This document shows, one piece after another, positions 24,816 through 33,745 of a stretch of DNA of 63,187 nt. Numbering within the stretch: the first letter of the stretch is position 1; every line of letters starts with the position of its first letter. Source of the DNA: Lachnoclostridium sp. An76. GTDB taxonomy: Bacteria > Bacillota > Clostridia > Lachnospirales > Lachnospiraceae. The DNA is taken from NCBI RefSeq assembly GCF_002161355.1, contig NZ_NFHL01000012.1, positions 1-63,187 of the forward strand. The letters are read 5' to 3'. The position numbers and the translations under genes are program-made. The notes under the pieces are model-generated. The model was not told the origin of the DNA. It saw only the letters and a list, made by a program, of their open reading frames with translations, and searched no databases.

Positions 24816-27169
24816 ATCAATCCTGCTTTCTGGAACTCTTCAAACAGCAGATGGGGCCGCATCGGGATCTCATTGAACGCCACCCCCACTGCCTGGAGTA
24901 CAGCGTTCCGGATCGCCGGCGCAGGCGAGCATGTGGGCGGCTCGCCCAGCGCTTTCGTCCCGAACGCGCTCGTGGGTTCTGGATTCTCGATGAACTCTGC
25001 TCTCAGATCCGGGTGGTCCATAAACGTAGAAAGTTTATAATCCAGCAGATTATTGTTGAGCGGTCTTCCTGTCTTTTCATCAAACAGGAGTTTCTCTGAC
25101 AGCGCATATCCGATGGCCATACTCATGCCGCCGTGTACCTGGGCTTCCGCGAGAGCCGGATTGATGACCTTCCCGCAGTCATGGACATTCAGGATATCTT
25201 TGACCTCCACTCTGCATCCCGGGATATCCACCTCCACCTCAGCAAATGTACACCCGAAAGAATAGGCATTGTTCTTGATCTGGTAACTGCTCTCCGCCGT
25301 CAGATGTCCGTTGTCTGTAAGGCTGTACAGCTTCTCTGTCGCAAGCTCTCCCAGGGTCATCAGGATTTCCCCGTCTGTTATTCTGACAATATTTCCGTTT
25401 ACAATATCAAGATTTTCTTTCATCTGCCTTGTAAGCTCATGAGCAGTCTCCAGGATCTTCTCTTTCAGCAGCTCCCCGGTCTGACGGATGGAGAACCCCG
25501 CCATGTAGGTCTGTCTCGACGCATACGCCCCTGTCCCGAAAGGAGTCACATCCGTATCCTGGGTGGAGATCACATGCACCATCTCAAATGGGATCCCAAG
25601 CGTCTCCGCCGCCATCTGCGCGAACGCTGTATCCGCGCCCTGCCCGATCTCCGTCTCCCCGACCTGCACCTGGATGCTCCCGTCCTGATTGAGCACCATC
25701 CGGCATGCGGACGTTTCCAGCGAGATCGGCCATACCCCGGTGTTATACCAGAAGACTGCCATCCCGACGCCTTTCCGGACATCTCCTGTCTGATGGGCAT
25801 ATTCTCTCAGCTTTCTGTCATAGTCAAAATCCTTCCTGCCTTTTTCCATGCACTCTCTGAAAGAATCATAATAGTTTACATTCTTTGAGAAATAATCCTT
25901 ATATCCCTTTGGCATGACATTTTTCATACGGAATTCATAAGAGGGGATCCCCAACACGCGCGCCACATCCTCTGTATGGCTCTCCACGGCAAACATTGCC
26001 TGTGGGATCCCATACCCTCTCATAGCACCTGCTGTCGATTTATTTGTAAAAACAGTATATGTATCCGCCTCGATATTCGGGCAGGGATACAACTGGGGGA
26101 AGCATCCCATGCCTTTCGCCGCAATGCTGTGTCCGTGGGACGCGTACGCCCCCTGGTCTGAGAAGCTCTCAAATTTCCTCGCCGCGTACGTCCCGTCCGG
26201 GCGTACATAGGAGACGATATGGAACCGGATCGCATGACGGACTCTTGTAGATACGAAGGTCTCCTCCCGGGAAGTATCCAGCTTCACCGTCCTTCCGCCC
26301 ACCTGGGTACAGAGGTAGGCGCACAGCGGTTCATAGAGGATATCCTGCTTATTCCCAAACCCGCCGCCAATATAGGGCTTTATGACTCTTACCTGCCCCC
26401 AGGGGATCCCGAGAGCCTGCCCCACGATCCGCCGGCAGATATGGGGAAGCTGGGTGGACGTCACAACTACGATCCGCCCCTGCTCCATATAGGCGTAACA
26501 GACCGGATTCTCAATATGGCAGTGCTGGACCGCGGGCGTCTCGTACCAGCCTTCCACCTTTGTAAGCCCCGGCTCTCTGACCGCCGCCTCATAATCTCCG
26601 TTCCGTATGGAAGTGTGGGCCAGGATATTATTCGGGTACTTTTCATGGAGCTGAGGCGCGCCGTCCTCCATCGCTTTCTGCACATCCAGCACAAAGGGCA
26701 GCTCCTCATACTCTGCTTTCAGGGCGCGCACTGCCTGCGCGGCAGCGACCTCATTCTCCGCCACCACTGCCGCAATGTCGTCCCCGTAATACCTGACATG
26801 CTTTACCAGCAGGAGCCGGTCCGCCACATCCTGATGCACCTCTTCTGTTGACCACGGATGCCCTGCCGTCGGATAATAATATTCCGGCACGTCAAAGCAG
26901 GTCACGATCTTTATAACTCCGGGGATCTTCTCCGCTTCAGACGTATCGATGGACTTCACATATCCGTGGGCGATCGTGGAATGCATGACCTTTGCCACAT
27001 ACGCATCGCGGCCGCACAGATCGTCCGTGTATTTTGCCCGCCCTGTCACCTTTTCAAAAGCATCCACTCTCTTCACGCTCTTCCCGACTGCATGCTCCCG
27101 TTCCAATGCCTTTTTTACCGGGTATTCTTTTTCAGGTACCTTCGTTCTCTCTGCTCTTCTCTCCTCCAT
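24812..27169 (-). CDS. xdhA: Xanthine dehydrogenase molybdenum-binding subunit XdhA
   Basis: This 785-residue large subunit of a three-domain xanthine dehydrogenase contains VKRVDAFEKVTGRAKYTDD at the N-terminus, the molybdopterin motif IGGGFGNKQDILYEP, TAGAMRGYGIPQ, the acceptor motif VGETEIGQGADT, and a C-terminal TKALGEPPTCSPAPA motif with the catalytic glutamate. It lacks its own iron-sulfur domain, which is supplied by the XdhBC fusion downstream. The start is the ATG at 27169 with a GGAGGTGAG site; an in-frame GTG at 27178 overlaps that site. It is preceded by guanine deaminase, whose product is xanthine. Confidence 0.92.
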   Translation of the reverse strand: MEERRAERTKVPEKEYPVKKALEREHAVGKSVKRVDAFEKVTGRAKYTDDLCGRDAYVAKVMHSTIAHGYVKSIDTSEAEKIPGVIKIVTCFDVPEYYYPTAGHPWSTEEVHQDVADRLLLVKHVRYYGDDIAAVVAENEVAAAQAVRALKAEYEELPFVLDVQKAMEDGAPQLHEKYPNNILAHTSIRNGDYEAAVREPGLTKVEGWYETPAVQHCHIENPVCYAYMEQGRIVVVTSTQLPHICRRIVGQALGIPWGQVRVIKPYIGGGFGNKQDILYEPLCAYLCTQVGGRTVKLDTSREETFVSTRVRHAIRFHIVSYVRPDGTYAARKFESFSDQGAYASHGHSIAAKGMGCFPQLYPCPNIEADTYTVFTNKSTAGAMRGYGIPQAMFAVESHTEDVARVLGIPSYEFRMKNVMPKGYKDYFSKNVNYYDSFRECMEKGRKDFDYDRKLREYAHQTGDVRKGVGMAVFWYNTGVWPISLETSACRMVLNQDGSIQVQVGETEIGQGADTAFAQMAAETLGIPFEMVHVISTQDTDVTPFGTGAYASRQTYMAGFSIRQTGELLKEKILETAHELTRQMKENLDIVNGNIVRITDGEILMTLGELATEKLYSLTDNGHLTAESSYQIKNNAYSFGCTFAEVEVDIPGCRVEVKDILNVHDCGKVINPALAEAQVHGGMSMAIGYALSEKLLFDEKTGRPLNNNLLDYKLSTFMDHPDLRAEFIENPEPTSAFGTKALGEPPTCSPAPAIRNAVLQAVGVAFNEIPMRPHLLFEEFQKAGLI

Positions 27170-27185
27170 AAATCTCACCTCCGGT

Positions 27186-28469
27186 CTAAGTAAGGTCGAT
27201 TTCTTTTCCTTTTACATACTTCGCACGGATTTCCCTCTCATCCGCCAGATAGATCATCCTCTCCAGCCTGTTCCTGACATCCAGCGGCTGCGGATGCTTA
27301 AGCCGTGAATCATCCAGAACGACCGCGTCAAATTCATACCCTTTCTCAAAGCTCCCCACCTTTCCAAAGAAAGCGCCGCCGCCCTTTGTCGCCATGTAGA
27401 ACACCTCCTCTGCGGTCAGCGCTTCCAGGCTGTCATCCGTCAGCCGCCATCTCAGCTTGGACGACTGGACCGCATGCGCCATCGCGCGGAACAGATTCTC
27501 CGTGGAACCTCCCGCCACATCGCTGCCAATCCCGACGCGAAGCCCCCGCTCCAGGAATGTGCGCACCGGCGCGATGCCCGAGGAGACATTCATGTTGGAC
27601 TCCGGGCAGTGGGCGATGAAAACGCCGTTCTCCTTCATCCTCTCGATCTCCTGCTCCCCGCTGTACACACAGTGGGCCATCACGGTCGGGCAGTCCGCGC
27701 CGAAGAGCCCGAACCGGTCGTACGCGTCCCCGTAAAATCCCGCCCAGGGGCAGAGCTCCTTTACCCATGCGATCTCCCCCTGATTCTCCGAGAGATGGGA
27801 CTGGAGAGGCAGCCCGTAACGCATCTGCAGCTTCTTCAGCTCTTCCATCAGCTCATCCGTACAGCTCGGGGTGAACCTGGGCGTCAGGATGGGACGGGTA
27901 TTTTTATATTTCCTGTGCAGTACATCTCTGATCCACTCCAGAGTCTCCCCCGCGGATTCTTCCGTCTCTTCTATAATATAGTCCGGACAGTTCCGGTCCA
28001 TGTTGACTTTCCCGATCATGGTATCCAGTCCGGTCTTTTCCATCATATCCATCAAAAGCAGCGTAGCCGACCTGTGCACTGTCCCGAATATGCAGGCTCT
28101 TGTGGTCGCGCTCCTTCTCATATTGTCGGCAAAAATCTGATACGCCTTCCGCGCATACTCCAGCGACTCGTATTTCGCTTCCTCCGGGAATGTATTTGTC
28201 TCCAGCCATTCCAAAAGCTCCATATCCATCCCAAGCCCCCGGAAGGAATACTGGGGCGCGTGGATATGCAGGTCCACCAGCCCCGGTATGATCAGGCAGT
28301 CCCCAAAATCATGGATCGGATTGCCGCCCAGCCTGAACGGAAGCGTCTGGTACACTCCATCCACCTGCCCGTCCCGGCAGACCAGGTATCCGTGCTCACA
28401 TATGCTCAGTTCATTCTGATCCTTACTGTATACGATATTTCCTTTTAAAATAAAAACAGGTCCATTCAT
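27186..28469 (-). CDS. guaD: Guanine deaminase
   Basis: This 427-residue amidohydrolase converts guanine to xanthine and ammonia. Metal and catalytic motifs: HIHAPQYSFRG, PRFTPSCTDEL, QSHLSENQGE, MAHCVYSGE and GSDVAGGSTENLF. The PQYSF and RFTPSC motifs are typical of guanine deaminase rather than of SsnA or chlorohydrolases. The start is the ATG at 28469 behind GAGGAGGAA. It is followed 16 bp later by xdhA, so deamination and oxidation of guanine are encoded together. A good promoter lies at 28617-28645. Confidence 0.9.
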   Translation of the reverse strand: MNGPVFILKGNIVYSKDQNELSICEHGYLVCRDGQVDGVYQTLPFRLGGNPIHDFGDCLIIPGLVDLHIHAPQYSFRGLGMDMELLEWLETNTFPEEAKYESLEYARKAYQIFADNMRRSATTRACIFGTVHRSATLLLMDMMEKTGLDTMIGKVNMDRNCPDYIIEETEESAGETLEWIRDVLHRKYKNTRPILTPRFTPSCTDELMEELKKLQMRYGLPLQSHLSENQGEIAWVKELCPWAGFYGDAYDRFGLFGADCPTVMAHCVYSGEQEIERMKENGVFIAHCPESNMNVSSGIAPVRTFLERGLRVGIGSDVAGGSTENLFRAMAHAVQSSKLRWRLTDDSLEALTAEEVFYMATKGGGAFFGKVGSFEKGYEFDAVVLDDSRLKHPQPLDVRNRLERMIYLADEREIRAKYVKGKEIDLT

Positions 28470-28616
28470 CGGCTGTTCCTCCTCTTTTCTGTCTGATATG
28501 CAAAACGGCACGCTCTGCCGCCCGCATACTTATAGTCAGCCGTTTCCGGCGGCTGGTAGAGACGTTCAACCGATTATGAACCTATATAAGTACGTGATGA
28601 TTTTCTCTATGTAGTT

Positions 28617-28645
28617 ATGGTAACACCGGATAAAATGTGTGTCAA
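28617..28645 (-). promoter_or_regulatory. Promoter for guaD-xdhA-xdhBC
   Basis: TTGACA (28640-28645) and TACCAT (28617-28622) are separated by 17 bp, giving a leader of about 140 nt before guaD. The promoter overlaps the last codons of the upstream maturation gene. Confidence 0.6.
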
Positions 28646-28647
28646 TA

Positions 28648-29649
28648 TCAAACCCGCTCCAGCATCACTTCTACGACTCCGCCGCAGACCATCCCCTCAT
28701 CCTCCGCGGCTTCCATCGCCAGGTCTTCTCTGCACACCTGGAATAACGGCTCTCCCATACGCATCATGAGGAGCGCCTTCTGGATGATCTCGCTCTCCAC
28801 GCACCCGCCGCCGATCGTATCCACTGTGCTGCCGTCCTCCCGGACCAGCATCTTTGTCCCCACTCCCCGTGGAGCAGATCCCTTCCTGGAAATGATCGTC
28901 GCAAGCACAGCCTTTTGTTTCCCCTCTGTCAGCGCTTCCAGAAGTTCATCGGAATATCCGCTGCCCTGCTCCCTGCCGTTCTTGATCTGGATGATCTCCG
29001 CCATGATAGAAACCGCGATCTCCTCCGGTGTCTCCGCGCTGATCTTTAATCCTATGGGCGTATGCACACTGTCAAGCTTCTCCTGATCCACGCCGTTCTG
29101 CGCGAGCTGGTCTTTCACGACAGCCACTCTCCGCCTGCTTCCCATCATGCCCACATACGCATATTCTTTTCCAAGAGCCGCTTCCAGACATTCCGAATCA
29201 TAACGGTGCCCTCTGGTCACGATCACGAACCAGGTATCAGAATCTCCTTTAATCTGTGAAAGACCTTCCCGGAACGTCTCGCAGAGGACATGATCCGCGC
29301 CTGCTGCCCTTGCATTGTCCGCGAACTTCGGGCGGTCTTCCAGCACGGTCACTGTAAAGCCAAGCATCTTTCCCAGACGGATAATGGGCATGGACACATG
29401 CCCCGCCCCGCAGATGACCAGTTTCGGCGCACGCCTGACACGCTCCCGGAACACACGGACAGGCGTGCCGCAGGCATCAGGACCGGCAGATCCCGCGGTG
29501 TCCGCATTATCCGGGCTGCCGGGATCGCCCATTACGCCGACGGTCAGACTCTTCTCCCCTGCATGCTCTCCTTCAAGCACTGTCTCTGTCCAGATATCTC
29601 CCCGTCCTTCTTTGATCGCTTTTTCCAGCTGTACATAAAACTGTCCCAT
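28648..29649 (-). CDS. XdhC/CoxI-family molybdenum cofactor maturation factor, permuted domain order
   Basis: XdhC-family proteins bind and modify Moco before insertion into xanthine dehydrogenase. Here residues about 70-230 form the Rossmann XdhC_C domain (KLVICGAGHVSMPIIRLGKMLG, then GMMGSRRRVAVVKDQL). Residues about 245-333 form the CoxI-like domain (VLATIISRKGSAPRGVGTKM, then GGGCVESEI). In classic XdhC the CoxI-like domain comes first. The N-terminal 60 residues are a low-similarity linker rich in Gly and Asp. The start follows an AGGAGGAA site, and the gene lies upstream of guaD on the same strand. Confidence 0.85.
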   Translation of the reverse strand: MGQFYVQLEKAIKEGRGDIWTETVLEGEHAGEKSLTVGVMGDPGSPDNADTAGSAGPDACGTPVRVFRERVRRAPKLVICGAGHVSMPIIRLGKMLGFTVTVLEDRPKFADNARAAGADHVLCETFREGLSQIKGDSDTWFVIVTRGHRYDSECLEAALGKEYAYVGMMGSRRRVAVVKDQLAQNGVDQEKLDSVHTPIGLKISAETPEEIAVSIMAEIIQIKNGREQGSGYSDELLEALTEGKQKAVLATIISRKGSAPRGVGTKMLVREDGSTVDTIGGGCVESEIIQKALLMMRMGEPLFQVCREDLAMEAAEDEGMVCGGVVEVMLERV

Positions 29650-29667
29650 AGATTTCCTCCTGTGACA

Positions 29668-29696
29668 AAGAGCAGCACCTGCCAGATGCTGCTCTT
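29668..29696 (-). terminator. Hairpin between pepD and the XdhC-type gene
   Basis: A 10-bp perfect stem (AAGAGCAGCA with TGCTGCTCTT) has a 9-nt loop. It follows pepD and lies just above the ribosome binding site of the next gene. The downstream U-run is short, so read-through is possible. Confidence 0.55.
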
Positions 29697-29755
29697 ATTT
29701 CTAATGTCCAAAAAATATTTCTTCTGCTATTTAAATACGACTATCTATCAGATAT

Positions 29756-31213
29756 CTAAGCTGCCAGCCTTGCCAGCACGTCCCTGAGCAGTTCATAGAA
29801 GCGCTCAAAGGAATCCAGCGGCACATGCTCGTCCGGTGTATGCACATCATACAATGTCGGTCCCACTGCGATCGCGTCAAGTCCCGGGATTGCTTCTGTG
29901 AAAAGACCGCACTCCAGTCCTGCGTGGATCGCTTCCAGTTTCAGCTCTTTGCCGAAAAGTTCCCGGTAGCTCTCCAGGAATACCTCACGGATCCTGGACT
30001 CCTCCGCGTAGCTCCAGCCCGGGTATTCTCCGCTGTACTCCGCCGTGAAGCCGAATGTGTCCGCCAGAGTCTGGAAACGCGCCTTCGTATCTTCCTGAAG
30101 AGACGCCACAGAGGAACGCGGGGATACGACAAAGACAAGCTCATCCTCATCCGCCCTTGTTACACCGATATTGGAAGAAGTCACCACAAATCCGTCCATG
30201 TGGAGATTGCGGCTGAATACTCCGTTTGGCGTAAGACGGAGCGCGCCCACAAATGCCTTTGCGTCTTCCTGCGGTACCGCTGATGCGATCCTTCCGTCTT
30301 CCACTGAGATCTCACAGGCGAAATCCGGCTCATAGGGCGTGATCTCGTCTGCCATATCCTTTGCCAGCGCGCACGCAAGCTTCTCCGCTTTCTCTGCTTC
30401 TGCTTTGTCCGCATAGATCAGAGATGCCTCACACTCCCTTGTGATCGCGTTGTCCTTTGTCCCGCCGGCAAAGCTTACGAGCTTTCCGTCTGTATTCCTC
30501 ATCAGATGATCCGCCATGCGCGCCATCAGCAGGTTTGCATTCTGTCTCTCCTTGCTGATATCCATACCGGAATGTCCTCCGAGAAGCCCCTCGATCTTAA
30601 TGGATACAAGGCTTCCCTCAGCAGCCTCTCTCTTGACCGGTCTTGTAAACTGGATGCGAAGGCCGCCTGCACAGCTGATCGTTGCCACGCCTTCTTCCTC
30701 AGAGTCCATGTTGATCATCGTGCGGGCTGTGATCAGGGATTTGTCCAGAGCCTGGGCGCCGTTGAGTCCGACTTCCTCTTCTGTCGTAAATACACATTCC
30801 ACCGGCGGATGCTGAAGCTCTTCATCATCCAGCACCATCATCATCAAGGCAACCGCCACGCCGTTATCCGAACCGAGCGTCGTGCCGTTCGCCCAGAGGA
30901 CGCCGTCTTTTACGACCAGGTCGATCCCGTCCTTTTCAAAATCATGCTCCACGCCCGCGCGCTTGTCGCATACCATGTCAAGGTGTCCCTGGAGCATGAC
31001 CGGAGCCTTATCCTCCGCTCCTTTGCTCCCTGCCTTTTTGATGATGACATTATGCGCCTCATCCTGGTGCACCCAGAGTCCTCTGTCTTCTGCGAATTTA
31101 ACGAGATAGTCGCTGATCCCCTTCTCATTTCCCGAACCTCTCGGGATCGCGCTGATCTCCTCAAAAAAGTGGAATAATTTTTCCGGCTTGTAGCCTGTGA
31201 TCTTATACTCCAT
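29756..31213 (-). CDS. pepD: Aminoacyl-histidine dipeptidase PepD (M20)
   Basis: This 485-residue cytoplasmic dipeptidase cleaves unspecific Xaa-His and related dipeptides. Motifs: FEEISAIPRGSGNE at the N-terminus, the metal ligands in LQGHLDMVCDK, NGTTLGSDNGVAVA (bridging Asp) and FTTEEEVGLNGA (catalytic Glu pair), and a C-terminal HAGLECG. The length is usual for the family. It is not obviously linked to purine use and marks the edge of the island. Confidence 0.93.
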   Translation of the reverse strand: MEYKITGYKPEKLFHFFEEISAIPRGSGNEKGISDYLVKFAEDRGLWVHQDEAHNVIIKKAGSKGAEDKAPVMLQGHLDMVCDKRAGVEHDFEKDGIDLVVKDGVLWANGTTLGSDNGVAVALMMMVLDDEELQHPPVECVFTTEEEVGLNGAQALDKSLITARTMINMDSEEEGVATISCAGGLRIQFTRPVKREAAEGSLVSIKIEGLLGGHSGMDISKERQNANLLMARMADHLMRNTDGKLVSFAGGTKDNAITRECEASLIYADKAEAEKAEKLACALAKDMADEITPYEPDFACEISVEDGRIASAVPQEDAKAFVGALRLTPNGVFSRNLHMDGFVVTSSNIGVTRADEDELVFVVSPRSSVASLQEDTKARFQTLADTFGFTAEYSGEYPGWSYAEESRIREVFLESYRELFGKELKLEAIHAGLECGLFTEAIPGLDAIAVGPTLYDVHTPDEHVPLDSFERFYELLRDVLARLAA

Positions 31214-31328
31214 TGTCTTTCCTCTTTTCTATCTGATTTTACGCAGGTATGCATTGTATCTGTGATCCTTACCCACAGATTCGATTATAACAGATTTCAC
31301 TCGGTTTTACACCTCTTTGCTTCATTTT

Positions 31329-32100
31329 TTATTCAAAGTACATATATTCCATGTAAAATTCCTGAAACTGCCTGTCATTGGACAACTGAACTTCCTCCGC
31401 CGTCACGGCAAGGTGTTCCATCCGCTCCAGACATTCCTCTGGCAGAAGCCCGATGGCCGCCGCCTTCGCTACATCCATCTGATGGCCGAAGCCGCCTGCG
31501 ATATAGATATGGCTGATCTCATCATAAGATGTACCATACCTGGAGAGCAGCGTCTCCAACCCTGCGCGCACTGCGGATTTGGCAAGCTGGAGCTCCCTTA
31601 CATCCTTCTGATAGAATCGGATCTCCCTGCCGCTGTCAGAAAGAGCCGCCTCTGACAATAAGAATCCTTCGTCAAACCACGGTTCCTCCATCAGCCCTGT
31701 CTCATCAATGATCCCGGTCTTTTTCAGCTCATATACCGTATCGATCACTCCTGTCCCGCAGATACCGGAAGCCGGTTTCCCGCCGATAGTCTGAACAGAG
31801 GCGCGTCCGTCCCGAAGTTCCACGCTGCATATAGCCCCGGGGATGCTCCCGGTCCCGCATACGATATTGCCCCCTTCGAATGCCGGTCCCGCCGCTGTGG
31901 ATGTCACCAGGATCCTGTCCCTGCACCCGACTGCCATCTCCCCGTTCGTCCCCAGATCGATCAGCACGCATGGTTTCTCCTGCTTATCAAAGTCCAGGGC
32001 ATACATCCCGGCGGTAATGTCCCCTCCGACAAATGTGGACGCGCCGGGGCAGACCGTGATCTCCATCTCCCGCATCCACGACTGATCTGACTTGCCGCCG
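31329..32100 (-). pseudogene. C-terminal half of an ASKHA (DUF4445) corrinoid activation protein
   Basis: About 250 residues match the C-terminal ASKHA part of RACo/RamA-type proteins that use ATP to reactivate corrinoid proteins (VLIDLGTNGEMAVG, AAGPAFEGGNIVCG, YIAGGFGHQMDVAKAA). The N-terminal ferredoxin and middle domains are missing. The frame opens upstream into out-of-frame methyltransferase DNA without a usable ribosome binding site. The first ATG is at 32075. It looks like the downstream partner in a deletion chimera. Confidence 0.75.
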
Positions 32101-32611
32101 AACCCTTCCCAAGCACAGTCTCCACCATCTCCGGCTCTTCGTAGCAGAGGATCATGATCTCCGTCATGTCAAGTATGCGCCCTGCAAGGGAGAACGGCCC
32201 GATGATCCCCGCAAGGACCGGGCGGTCTGTGATCATCTCTGTCACTTCCCTGATTCCTTTTACGCACTCGCCTGTGCGCCCTGCTCCCACTTCCGGCACC
32301 TTAAGTGCCTCAGCCTCGTCCTCTTCATGGACCAGGGCTGCTGTAACTGTCGGGACCTCATCCTCGCTGTAGTGCACCGGGCTTCCGAAGGCCTCCGCTT
32401 CAACGGAGAGATCCATCAGGCTGAACGCTGCCCCTGTGTCAAAACGGTCCGCCACAGCTTTCATGCACTCAGCCTGCAGATGCCCGTCGCGCACCATCTC
32501 CTCCACTGTGTGTCCCGTGATCTGCACTCCCGGGAAGGAAAGGATAGGCATTGCCTTTTTGACCGGTGAACTGATCGTATCCTGGATCCACTGTGTCATA
32601 TTGATCTTCAT
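31961..32611 (-). pseudogene. N-terminal half of a UroD/MtaA-type corrinoid methyltransferase
   Basis: From an ATG at 32611 with an AGGAGG site, about 170 residues match the uroporphyrinogen-decarboxylase-like methyltransferase family (MTQWIQDTISSP, FDTGAAFSLMDLSVEAEAFG, PVLAGIIGPFSLAGRI). Similarity stops near 32101 and the frame runs on for about 45 unrelated residues (rich in Arg, Ser and Pro) inside the ASKHA gene. The C-terminal half with the zinc-binding HxC...C motif is gone, so activity is very unlikely. Confidence 0.75.
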
Positions 32612-32952
32612 GATGTATACCTCCTGGCACATTTTGCTTTTTACTAAATTATAACTTTTTGCGCCGGGATATCTGGTAAATGTTTCACGATTTTGGTATT
32701 AATTATGGATTATCTGGAATTTTTTCCAACACAAATAGCATGATAATATCTCCTCCAGATTTATCTACATGTTTATCAACAAAGTTTCCGTCTTATCAAC
32801 AATATGCACATTGCTTTTCTGCCTTTGCAGATGATACCCTTAGCATATCCCTCTTCTTTCCCGCTTCACCGTCCCTCAGATAACACGACAGGAACAAATC
32901 CCATAATGACCCTTGCCATAACTGCACCGTTTTTTTATAATGGAGGTAATGA
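32612..32952. other. AT-rich intergenic region with three DnaA-box-like nonamers
   Basis: No gene is seen. A TATAAT on the minus strand near 32655 may serve the truncated methyltransferase. TTATCTACA (32761-32769), TTATCAACA (32773-32781) and TTATCAACA (32793-32801), each one base from the DnaA consensus, lie in direct orientation. An AATGGAGGTAATG ribosome-binding region precedes the Rpn pseudogene. Confidence 0.5.
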
Positions 32953-33673
32953 ATGAACAAAAGCAAAAACAACAGAATATCGCACCAGGATCCTGCATCC
33001 GGCACCCATTTCCCCATCAACCGAGAATACAAAGACCGCCTTTTCTGCAAGATCTTTGAAGATAAAAAAGACCTTCTGGAGCTTTATAATGCGGTCAATG
33101 AAACAGATCCACCTTCCCACTCCTCAGTATGTAGTTTTTTACAATGGGACATCTGATGAACCGGACCGTTCGATCCTCAGACTCTCTGACGCGTACATGC
33201 AGAAGGACATCCGCCCCGCATTGGAGTGCACCGCTGTGATGCTCAACATCAACTATGGCCACAACACAGCCCTGATGGAAAAATGCAGGAATCTGCGGGA
33301 TTACGCTGTCCTCATCTCTGAGATACGCCAAAAGCTCAGTCAGGGTATGCCCCTCGAACCGGCTGTGGCCGATGCTGTTGACGAATGTATCAGGAAAGGG
33401 ATCCTTCACGATATTCTGGTCAAAAACAAGGTGGAGGTTATCAGCATGATCTTAACAAGTTTCGATCAGGAAGAATACGAAAAGACAATCCGCGATGAAA
33501 GCTATGAAGAGGGATTGGAGCGCGGACTGGAGCAGGGATTGGAACGCGGACGGCACGACGGCATCCGGCAGGTCATACTTTCTATGCTCAAAAAGGGATT
33601 GTCCACTGATGAGATCAAAGGTATGACAGATGTATCGGATGAGGTCATTGAACAGGTCAGGGCAATGCTTTGA
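32953..33673 (+). pseudogene. Rpn-type PD-(D/E)XK nuclease with an internal deletion
   Basis: The first frame gives the typical Rpn start (INREYKDRLFCKIFEDKKDL, LYNAVNETD). After 33103 the homology continues in another frame with LPTPQYVVFYNGTSDEPDR and runs to 33673, including the C-terminal EEGLERGLEQGLERG repeat. The segment carrying much of the nuclease core is absent between these two. So a deletion of several tens of codons plus a frameshift has inactivated it. Rpn proteins promote RecA-independent recombination and are often found decayed. Confidence 0.8.
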
Positions 33674-33745
33674 TCCTTTCTTCTGAAGATCTTCCGCATG
33701 ATCTCAGGGGGCTAAAGTCTTGATCGACGTTAGCCCCCTGATAAT

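Noticed and set aside
32625..32640. Sigma-54 type promoter (TGGCAC near TTGC)
   Set aside because: The GG to GC spacing is two bases short of the required spacing and no enhancer-binding regulator is present.
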